Shown: positions 21,870-31,400 of the stretch, piece by piece
Layout: every line of letters starts with the position of its first letter
Position numbering within the stretch: position 1 is the first letter of the stretch
Origin: Astrothelium macrocarpum
Lineage: Eukaryota; Ascomycota; Dothideomycetes; Trypetheliales; Trypetheliaceae
Assembly (NCBI GenBank): GCA_021030915.1
Contig: JAGEMR010000046.1
Span: 124,001-188,000 of the forward strand
Reading direction: 5' to 3'
Length of the DNA stretch: 64,000 bases
The notes under the pieces: generated by a model
Databases searched by the model: none
Seen by the model: only the letters and a program-made list of their open reading frames with translations
What the model was told of the DNA's origin: nothing
Made by a program: the position numbers and the translations under genes

Positions 21870-22976
21870 ATGGCTGCAGAGATCTCTTCTACCATTAATG
21901 TCCCTTCAGAAAAAGCGCATGCTTTCGCTTATAGCGTCCTTATTCGTAGTGAAGTCCCTCATGACCGTGCGACTACTGTAGCAGATTGTCTTGTTCTTGC
22001 AGATCTACGCGGAGTCGATACGCATGGCATCAACCGGCTCCCAGGTTACATCGAACGCATCAAACATGGTGTGCTTGATCCAGCACCCACCCTATCCTTT
22101 GACCAGCGTACGCCGGTAATGGCACTTCTTGACGCCAAAAACACGTTCGGTTTTGTAGCTGGAGCCATGGCCATCGATCACGGCGTCAGCATGGCGGAGA
22201 AGTTCGGCTGCGGCATTATTGCGGTCAAGAACAGCGGCCACTATGGCATGGCGGCAAGCTATCTGCTCCGGGCAATCGAGAGAGGATATGCGGCTTTTGC
22301 GTTCACGAATGCAAGTAGAGCGATGCCGCCGTGGGGGGCGAAGGAGCCATTGCTGGGGACGAGCCCGTTTGCAGTGGGCCTACCGGGTGGAGAAAAGGGG
22401 CACTTCGTGCTGGATATGGCGCCTTCGATTGTTGCAAGGGGCAAGATACGGAAAGCGGCACGAAGGGGGGAGAGTATCCCTGAGGGGTGGGCGCTCGATG
22501 GCGAAGGAAGGAACACGACTGATCCGACTGAGGCTTTGAAAGGAGTTGTCTTACCTATTGGAGGGCCCAAGGGCTCAGGTTTGGCTATGATGATGGATAT
22601 CTTCGGAGGCGTTCTAACCGGAGCATCATTTGGTGGTGATGTCAATGATCAGTATAAGAATCTGAGCGAGCCACAAGGCGTTGGTCATTGGTTCATGGTC
22701 TTTCGTCCAGACGTGTTCTTAGATTCGAAGCAAGAGTACCAAGACAGACTGGATACGCTATTCGAGCGCGTCAGAAATAGCGAAAAGGCAGTTGGAATCA
22801 CGCAGATTTTCACGCCAGGCGAAATCGAAAACATTAAAACAAAGAATCAACAAGAAAGTGGGATCCCATTTACAATTGGCGAGATCGAAACTCTTCACGA
22901 CCTTGCCAAGAGTTTAGGAAGTGATGCGCGGCTCACTGATGACCAGCCGTCGGGTTCAAATCCATCTACGGGATGA
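21870..22976 (+). CDS. Ldh2/MDH2-family malate/L-lactate/sulfolactate dehydrogenase
   Basis: This NAD(P)-dependent 2-hydroxyacid dehydrogenase belongs to the non-Rossmann Ldh2 (type 2 malate/L-lactate dehydrogenase) family, which also holds ureidoglycolate, delta-1-piperideine-2-carboxylate and L-sulfolactate (ComC) enzymes. It is 368 aa in one exon from ATG 21870. Family blocks are RGVDTHGINRLPGYIERI (about 47-64), VKNSGHYGMAASYLLRAI (about 119-136), WGAKEPLLGTSPFAVGLP (about 155-172) and PIGGPKGSGLAMMMDIFGG (about 229-247). The upstream TTG-initiated extension was not used because an ATG with good context is available. The stop codon overlaps the 3' coding end of the convergent MFS gene by 11 bp. 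Stereochemistry should be opposite to that of the D-isomer enzyme next door, by family precedent. Confidence 0.92.
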   Translation: MAAEISSTINVPSEKAHAFAYSVLIRSEVPHDRATTVADCLVLADLRGVDTHGINRLPGYIERIKHGVLDPAPTLSFDQRTPVMALLDAKNTFGFVAGAMAIDHGVSMAEKFGCGIIAVKNSGHYGMAASYLLRAIERGYAAFAFTNASRAMPPWGAKEPLLGTSPFAVGLPGGEKGHFVLDMAPSIVARGKIRKAARRGESIPEGWALDGEGRNTTDPTEALKGVVLPIGGPKGSGLAMMMDIFGGVLTGASFGGDVNDQYKNLSEPQGVGHWFMVFRPDVFLDSKQEYQDRLDTLFERVRNSEKAVGITQIFTPGEIENIKTKNQQESGIPFTIGEIETLHDLAKSLGSDARLTDDQPSGSNPSTG

Positions 22977-24811
22977 ATCTATACATGGGCAGATTGTCCG
23001 CATTTTCCGTAACATCTAGAACCTGTCCGGGAGTCGGCTTACCATATTTTTTGTCTCGGTGTCTGTTGACCGCCCGCAGAGTCAAGCTGTTTGCCAGAGA
23101 AAACACAAGAGCAGCAAGGGACATTCCAAACGACAGGTAGTGTCCCTTTCTGTAAATCGGTCCGTCGGTCGTTGGATAGAAGAATGAACCGGCAATGGAT
23201 CCAGTATTACCAATGGCCGTATACAAGCCCATACCAACCGCTCGCTTCGTCTCATTGCCGAAATTATTGGCGGCCCATGCGTGGCTTGGCGGATACGTTG
23301 CGTAGACACAGGCAGTTGACAAACACTTTGAGAGTCAGTACCTCTGCGGCTTTTGTTAAGGTTGGAAGCTATCGAAGGCAAACACCTACAGTTAGCCCGT
23401 ATTTAGCATGCAATGCATTGTCTGGAAGATTTGCGAGAGTGACAAAGCAGAATGCTGAGACAAGCGATAATGCACATATATGAAGACCACGCTCTTTTTG
23501 TCGATCAGAACTGTACGAAGCAATATACATAAGAACGACCGCACAGGCATATGGCGGGACTGGAGAATGGTTAATGCATAACCTGTTATGAGATCCCGGA
23601 ACGAAATTACCTGTCATCAAGTTGGAGCTAGTCGCAGATTTGTATCCAAGCTCTACGTTACCGTTATTTCGGTCTTGAAAAAAACACGCTGCAGATGTAT
23701 CACTTACCAGACACAAGCGTTGGAAGGAAACCCGAGATAGAGGAGATAAGAGCGGCCGTGGGCAAGTATATCAACGCTTTGGATTTCCTGTTGAGTAACG
23801 TGTCTCGCTTTGTGTTGATGGCACATACCTTGCAGGTAGAGTTTCCAGTCTGTCACGGCCCAAATAACATGCTTTTGTTGAATTGAGCCGGTTCTATCTA
23901 TCGCTTCGGCATGAAATCTAGCGACAGCAACCTCTTGCAGTTTACCTTTAAACCGGTTGTTTTTCAATGGCCGATCAGGTACCCAGTAGAGGCAGAAAAG
24001 ACCACAGAGAAAACCAGGCGCCGCTCCGACCAAGAATACCCACTTCCACTGAGGTGTCGAGCTCCGAATATGGCCAACTCCAAATGCTATCAGGCCTCCA
24101 AAAGCTCCTGCCAATGCTGTAGGTCCAAGATACCAGAATACCCTAACGCCAAGCTCAGTCCGGTGGTACCAGATACTAAGATAGTAGACAATACCAGTGC
24201 CAAAGAGGCCCTCGAAGACTCCAAGAAAGAGGCGGCAAACGAGGAGACTTGCATAGTTTGTGGCAACATCCTGGAGCAGGGAAGCGACACACCAGAAGCA
24301 GACACTAAAGGCCATCCACTTTGAAGGAGGAAAGACACGATATCCTATACAACCGGGGACCTGAAAGAGAATGAGGCCAATATAAAAGATCATAATAACA
24401 ACTTCCCATTGTTGAGCCGATAGTGCCGTCTTCCCTGGTCCAACGCCTTGGCTGCTAGTATCATGGCCTTCGCTGACTCCATACGGTTTGGCATTCTAAG
24501 AGCCGATTAGGGGTTTTGACAGACGCGAACAGTAGATAGACGTGGCATACTGCAATATTGCCTCTGCCGAGAAATTCGAAAAAGTAGAGGATCGAGACGG
24601 TAGGAAGTACAATCCAGTCTAATTTTCGCATATATTTACGTTGAACGTCGCTTGAAATGGATGGTATCAGAACCTCCTCTTTCTCGTCTTGAATGGAGAG
24701 ACCCGCATATCTCGTGGATTCAATATCACCTGTTATACCTCGGTCAAGGCATCCATCACCTTCGATATGGTCTACTGCATTTTTTAGGTAATCTGGGGGT
24801 TCCGAGGTCAT
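22966..24811 (-). CDS. MFS transporter, anion:cation symporter (DAL5/TNA1-like) family
   Basis: This is a 12-segment major facilitator of the ACS/DAL5 group, which imports organic anions such as nicotinate, allantoate and tartrate with protons. Six exons join in frame: 24811-24551, 24495-23829, 23776-23708, 23652-23611, 23559-23390 and 23325-22966, giving 522 aa. Landmarks are KLDWIVLPTVSILYFFEF (TM1), RLFLGVFEGLFGTGIVYYLS (TM4), ALIYLPTAALISSISGFLP, the VPPYACAVVL segment, and GMGLYTAIGNTGSIAGSFFY near the end. Two exons are very short (69 and 42 nt) but restore phase exactly and rebuild the conserved LVSELGY and MTVPPYA joins. The gene appears intact. Its promoter side faces the transposon insertion. 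Confidence 0.88.
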
Positions 24812-25249
24812 GACTTTGTGATGATTGGCGGATTTGACAATGAAAAAGATGGTAAGAGCGTGACACCATGTATCAGAGAAACTTTCAGTGGACAGATGAA
24901 GAGCAGCATAAAGCTGTCAGAATCTGATCTTGGTAACTGATAAACCCATCGGCACAATTTACCAAAGTGGGTTGCTCTTTCACCGGAGGATGGAGAATGA
25001 ACTGAGATTGTGGGGTACAGTACATACGGTGAGGTGGGCTTACTTTGATGACGACTAGAGCTGGATTCTAATCCATGCTATGGCTAACCGGAAAAGCGAC
25101 GACCTAATAAACGTCTCTTGTCCTTTCGCAGGCTTGCCATTTTAACCACAAACGGAAGCATTGAACTGGGCCTCACCGAGAACGCCCTGCAGGCTTGTGT
25201 CCTGGGAAGATAGATTTCTCTCGTATTACAAGCAATGTCAATTGAGGTT
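24812..25249. promoter_or_regulatory. Promoter region of the MFS gene, left remnant of a split divergent promoter
   Basis: These 438 bp lie between the transporter start codon and the left end of the transposon. Together with the 49 bp right of the element (27423-27471) they would form one divergent promoter of about 490 bp before insertion. I see no gene in it. Confidence 0.55.
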
Positions 25250-25275
25250 TAGGGGTTTTCTCGGCTGTGTGCACG
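25250..25275 (+). repeat. Left terminal inverted repeat of the 2.17-kb element
   Basis: Perfect 26-bp match to the reverse complement of 27397-27422. The motif TGTGTGCAC occurs within it and again about 20 bp inwards, suggesting a doubled transposase-binding site. Confidence 0.92.
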
Positions 25276-25343
25276 TGACCGCTGTGTGCACACCTCGAAA
25301 TTCGTTCAACTCCACCATTTCGTACACGAATTACACCATTAAT

Positions 25344-25385
25344 ATGGGTTCGATTGAAGAAGTAATTGCAGTAATAGATGCGTAA
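25344..25385 (+). pseudogene. Transposase N-terminal remnant
   Basis: After the left repeat, an ATG opens MGSIEEVIAVIDA and stops at TAA. The short acidic helix resembles the start of Fot1/pogo transposases. Downstream sequence is too AT-rich to follow. Confidence 0.5.
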
Positions 25386-27396
25386 AAACATTCTAATTAC
25401 ATTCAATTAATTAAAATTTATAAAATTAATCGTATAATATTATCGCGATATTATAAAAATATTATTAAAAATTTTGAAAGAATTTAATTTAAATTTCATA
25501 TTAAATTTTCAAAATTATAAAAAAGGATATTAATTAAATGAATTAATATATTTACGAATCATGATATTTTATTTTTTAATCAAATAATATAAAATTTCAT
25601 TTTCGAAATCAATAAATTGAATTAGAATTGAATTAATAAAATCGTTTTATATAATATTATATAATTAAATTGAAATCAGATTTTTTAATATCTTTTGATT
25701 TTATATAAAAAAAGATAAATAATTTTAAATAATTAGAATTTTATTTTAATATAATATGAATTTTTATTTTATATTATTTTTATATTAATATTTTTTTAGA
25801 TAAAATCTAAAATAGAATAATATAATATCCTTTCATATAATATATATAATATAAATAAAAAAGATTTTTTTATTGGCCAATTTATAAAATAATATTATAT
25901 TTTTATTAAATCATTTTATAAAAATGATTAATTTTAAAAATCAGATATAAATAATTTTTAAAAATAGATTATAATTTTGATAATAATTTATATAAATAAA
26001 ATAATATTTTTATTATCATTTATTTATGATTTAAAAATAAATTTAATTTAAAATTTTTAATTTTAAAATTTTAATTCAATTATTTATAATTATAATTTTA
26101 TAATATCATTTTCTGATTAGACGAATAATAAAATTAAATTTATATAATTGAAAAATATATTTAATAAATATATCAAAATTAAATTAAAAAAGAAAATTTA
26201 TTATTATTTTTTAATAATAAATGATTATAAAAATTATATAATAATAAAATTCTTGAATTATTATTATTATTATTAAATTTTTATTATTATTTTTTTTTTT
26301 TATTTAATTCATTATTTTTAATTATTAAATATAAATTTATTTAATTCATTGATAATTTATTATATAAAATATTTGAATAAATAAATATATCAAAATCAAA
26401 ATATCAGCCGATTTATTAAAAATGACTTTTTTGATATATTCTGATTAATATAATAAAAAATTTTCATTATTCAAAATATCATTAATGAATGATTTAAAAT
26501 AAATTTTCATTTATTTAATTCAATAATAATATTTAATTAAATATTAATTCAATAATCGTAATATTTTTATATAAATTTAATAAATTTAGAATTTTTTATA
26601 CGAATTATAAATATTTATTGATATTATTTTAGATCAAATTTAGAATTATATATAAATTTTCAAATTATAAAAGAATTAGATTAATTTATAATTAAATATA
26701 TTAAAATGAAAATGAAAAATAATATTATTAAATATAAAAATTAAAATTTTAAAAAAATAATGAAATTGAAATAAAAATATATAAAATATTATAAAATTAT
26801 TAAAATATCTATAAAATATGATAAAATATAATTCTAAAATTTTAATAAAATACAATTCATTCGTGAATAATAATAATAAAAAAAGAAAAAAAAAAGAAAT
26901 ATAAAAAATAATAATAAAAGATATAAAAATTCGAATAATAAATTATGTAATAAATAAAAATTAAAATAAAAATTCAGAATTAATATATTCATGAAAAAAT
27001 TCAAAAAAAATGAAAACAATAATATGAAATTGAATAATAATAACGGAAAAAGATTCAAAAATAACGAATTAATATAAAATAATTCCAAAATGAGATAAAA
27101 TAATATAATCAATTATAACGAAAAAGAATTATATTAATTAAAAAATTTCAAAATATAATATTAAATGATAAAAAATATTTGAATAAAACTGATATGATTT
27201 TTCATTTTAATCATTTTCAACATTAATAATAATATTTATAATATTTTAATAATTAAAATTTACGATAATTCTTATTTATGTGAAATTCAATTATATTTTA
27301 AAATTAATCTTATATTAATTATTATTATGATTGTTGAAATATTTAAATTTGAATTCATGGTATTGAGAATTTGGTTGAGTGTGCACGCAGTGCAAC

Positions 27397-27422
27397 CGTG
27401 CACACAGCCGAGAAAACCCCTA
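27397..27422 (-). repeat. Right terminal inverted repeat of the 2.17-kb element
   Basis: Perfect 26-bp inverted copy of 25250-25275, ending 49 bp before the start codon of the amidohydrolase gene. A second GTGCAC-containing copy lies just inside, as on the left. Confidence 0.92.
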
Positions 27423-27471
27423 GCTCGTAGGGCTGGGCAGCCTTGCGGTTTCCTCAGATTTTTCAAAGAAA

Positions 27472-28426
27472 ATGGGTGACGTACAAAGATACAAGCTGCC
27501 TGGCGGCGCTTGGGACTCACACGTCCACGTTGTTGATGAGGTAAGGGCACTCACCTTTTCACCACTTACTCATGAGCAGTGCTAAAATTAGTAACCTTGT
27601 TGCTTAGGAAAGATTTCCCTTGCATCCGTCCCATCCATACCGACCTAAGAAAGCCGATCTAGACGATTTGTTGCGGTTTGAAGAATCTCTTGGAATCGAG
27701 CATGTCTGTCTCGTGGCAATGTCCGTCTATGAAACAGACAATTCGAGCATTATGGATGCGCTCGAAAGACTACAGGGCAAGGGAAGAGCTATTGTCTGCA
27801 TTGATCCAGAAACTATTGGTCATGATGAGCTTTTGCAGATGCATAAACTTGGGGCTCGTGGAGTGAGGATGAATCTCAGAACACGAGAACAGACGTTGGA
27901 AAAAGCAGAGTTTGCTAGAATCCTCCACGCATATGCCGACAAGATAAGGCCCTTGAAGTGGGTTTTGCAGATTTATATTTCTCTTCCACAGTTGGCTCTC
28001 TTTGCAGATGAGATACCAAAGCTTGGAGTTCCTGTTGTACTAGATCATCTGGCTCAACCTGACTCCTCGACTGCACCATCCAGTCAGGCAGGGTATTCGG
28101 AGTACATGCGTCTGTTGAAAGAACGCAAAGTGTGGACCAAGCTTAGTGGAACTTACCGCTTCCCAACCATGCCAGAATTGGACCAATACGCAAAGGATAT
28201 CATACAACTGGCACCGACTCAGATTGTGTGGGCTTCCGATTGGCCGCATTCCGGTGGGACTGAGATGAATCCTGGAGGCGACAGAACCAAGCATCAGGAC
28301 TATCGGCAAGTTGACGTTCCCGCGTTCATAAAGCAGTGTATAGATTGGTGCAACGGAGATGAAAAGATAATCCGCCAGATCTGGGTTGACAACCCTCGTC
28401 GGCTCTGGCAATATAAAGTCGATTGA
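27472..28426 (+). CDS. Amidohydrolase-2 family lactonase, LigI-like
   Basis: This TIM-barrel metal hydrolase is of the COG3618 type, the group of 2-pyrone-4,6-dicarboxylate lactonase (LigI) and D-galactarolactone isomerase. Exons are 27472-27540 and 27608-28426, giving 295 aa, the normal length. The metal/substrate motifs are DSHVHV (His17, His19), VVLDHLAQPD and the barrel-end VWASDWPHSG with the catalytic aspartate. GARGVRMNLRTREQ and WVDNPRRLWQY are also as in LigI. Such enzymes hydrolyse a lactone to the open acid in the cytosol. The start codon is only 49 bp from the transposon end, so its native promoter has been displaced by 2.17 kb. The coding frame is fully open. Confidence 0.88.
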
Positions 28427-31400
28427 ACAAGCCAACCGGTAAATACGTCAGCTGTACTCCATGCCTTACTTTTCCTACCATGCATGCCAAAAGCATCGCA
28501 GTCTTCTCGAATGAGAGAGCGTGCTCCATCGAAGATCTAAAAATGATTCTGGTCAGATGAATACAGAGCTTTGAGCGCTGAACCTTGGGACAAATTGACC
28601 AGCATCTCTTCACAACCGTGGATATTGCGAACTACGCAAGACGCGCTTTGGGTGCTTAACAATGTCATATGACAGAACCTAATTTTTTCTCAATTAGGCA
28701 GACAGAGGATTTACGCAACGTAAATTTGGTTGACCGTGATAGCGCACATGTGCTAGTTGGTCCGAGCACTTCTTTGCTGCAGGACAGAGGCGTCTTGCAT
28801 CGGAAAAACTTCTACAACGTCCGCTTGCCTGGAAGCAGATGCAAGAGCTTTGAGGTGCAGTCTTGTGAACCGTCGATGTCATTAAATGAGGACATGTCCA
28901 AAGGCATCTATAGCCGCAGCTAATTTCAGTATAATCCCGGCCAGAGATTGCTTTTGGCTTACGGCCAAACCTTGAGATACCAGGATTGGATGCACCAAGT
29001 GATGTGCTGCTACATTCTTGGTACTTCCAATTTGGCGGTGTGGGTAAACAACTCCCTGTCACGCATGTAGCATGGGAACATACGTTCTAGCTTCAGTAGG
29101 ACCAGTTCATTGGACAGATTCGACTTTTGCTATGCCTTTTGAGGTTTTTACTCAAATGCAAAAGGAGAAAATCGATAGCACGGATTAAACCATACATGCG
29201 TATGCCTGGAATTCTCACGTTATTCGGATTGAAAGCAGAAATAAGGCCGAACCCATCAGCCATACGTTGAATATGCCGGAACCTACTACTCATATTTGTG
29301 TTCCAGGGTGTTGGTAAATCGATCTGAGTCTTGGAATCCCTTGTGGCAGATCATTATCCAGATTTTCCGATTTACCAAATGCTTTAACCCGTTACTGCAA
29401 TAGTATTAAGCGGCAAGATATTACACATATAAAACAGGTATATACCCACGAATAAACAGTGTTTACATTTTGCCAACTGGCGTGGCGGCTTGGCAATCAG
29501 GTTCGACTTGTATATCGATGTCTGATCAGACCGAGCCTGGCCTCTCTTTTGAAGATGAGTGGACGACAAATCCCATGCAGTACAGTTGAACACGGTGGGC
29601 TAATTTTGTTGTACAACATTGCATGGCTTTTTTAGTCTGATTTCATGGACGCAGTAGTCGAATTATACTGCATCTTTGAAGACCAGTACGAGTTGGGCGA
29701 TGCACGGCCCATTCAAAAGGCCGGTGGCAAAGGATGCACTACCGGATAGTGTCGGAGCATTAAGGCAAGACAAGGATCCACGGCACAAATGTTCCTCTTC
29801 TAAGCTATCGAGGCCCTCATGACTTTTCTTTCAACAATGCTTGACTTGTCTGTTTGGACCGTGGTTTCTACAAGCAACATACTGGAGACGTTGTAATCTA
29901 TAATCGTATTTGGAGACACAACACAGCAAACGAATACACAAGTTAGAGGCTGGTCAAATACGGTTGCAGTTGTACAAGACACAGTGGACGACTGCCGGTA
30001 GGTATGGACGGGATCGGACCCTTTTGTACACTGAACGCCTAAACGATCGATACGCTATAGCCATGCAGAAGACCAGGAGGGCAGGACGGTATCTTGGCCA
30101 AATTGGATCGATTACAGAATGAGCTCTTTTGAAGATTGCATACCGATTTCAGACGCCGATGTTTGGAGCCGCCAACGATTTGAAAATTACATGGATGCAA
30201 AGTATTTCTCGCTGCCTTGTACTCCAATGAAATCAGAGAAAGGACTCGTGGAGCTGCTCATATAGCCCAATGGATACATTCTCCGTGATACGCGAGCTTC
30301 AGCCACCGCTAAATTGATGATGAGATATTTTTGGGACGCCTTACACTAGTCCAGAATGCTCGTCTCACAAGCACCGTTGCAGAACATGGTAGCAGCGTGG
30401 TCGATGATTGGAGGTGCTATACTCGGCTTGATTGCCCTGACCAGGTCGATGTGTGGGGAAAGCGTCGAGGGCGTCACGTGGGCCAACGGTTGGGGTGGCC
30501 TCAGGTACAAGCATTGATGGTAGTCTTCAGACCTCACATACGGCGTGGCTGAAAGGCGGTTGAACAAGAAAATAAGAAGCAAACGGTGGATTTTTTGCTC
30601 CCGTCTGCACAGCTATGCTTTGTCCTACCATGCGCCCTCATCATCTAGTGTGGCAGCTAGTCCCAGAAGATTTTGACAGGCGGAACAAAGCAGGTGCTTT
30701 CTCTTCATGCGTGAAATTTTAGTTGAGCAGGCTAACTATAGACAGGATATGCCATGAATGTGATCATAGCTTTTAAGAGAAATGGCAAGACTTTTGACCA
30801 GTCGCAAGCGAGCTTTTCTTCAGCGGCACAGTAGCTACCGGAGTGAGGAACTATGCTGGATTCGAATAGAACGACTTCAGATTCGGATTCAAGACCTTGC
30901 ATATCATCACCCAACCAGACTGCTTTGGGCCCTCGCTTAGGATCTCACGGTCATGCATTCGCGCCAACGTCCTCCTCAGGCTAAATAGCGGGCGGTCGCA
31001 CGGCGAATCCTACGATCACCCGTCAGGTACAGCCAGCCGTTCAGGCTCTCGACTGATCTGGGGCACGGAAGCAACGTTTAGCGTATCTCAAAATTCCAGA
31101 ACATCGGCAAGGGTTGATCGCCGAGGCGAGTTGAAGGGTAGGACTAGCAATGGAGAGTGAGGCATTGCAAGAGTGCCCAAATACTGGAACAAAGCCTGTC
31201 AACCCGCGAATTTGGCGAACGATTGGTGGGTTGAATGGAGTAGAAGCATGGAAAAAAAGAGCTTTTGGCTCAAATGATGGTCTGAAGAGGAAAGGGAATC
31301 CTCGCATGACACGCGAGATCTGGGATTATGTCAGTGCCTGCAAGGGCGTGAGATGAGTGCCTGAATGCGGGGAAACGGGGGTTCCCACGTCTGTCTGAAC

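Larger units (their letters stand above)
25250..27422. mobile_element. RIP-degraded Fot1/pogo-like DNA transposon
   Basis: A 2.17-kb block of extreme AT-richness is bounded by perfect 26-bp terminal inverted repeats (25250-25275 and 27397-27422). Each begins TA followed by GGGGTTTTCTCGGCTGTG, so the terminal TA can be the target duplication typical of Tc1/mariner-pogo elements. The interior is nearly all A and T with stop codons in all frames, the pattern left by C-to-T RIP mutation. The only recognisable coding remnant is a MGSIEEVIAVIDA start at 25344, resembling Fot1-type transposase N-termini. The element is certainly inactive itself. Confidence 0.88.

Noticed and set aside
22940..22975. 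Possible tRNA T-arm-like sequence (GGGTTCAAATCC)
   Set aside because: It lies inside the last codons of the Ldh2-family gene and no matching cloverleaf could be formed.
26834..27112. AT-rich 92-codon minus-strand frame, apparently a membrane protein
   Set aside because: It is all Phe, Leu, Ile and Tyr because the RIP-mutated transposon body is nearly pure A/T; hydrophobicity follows from composition.
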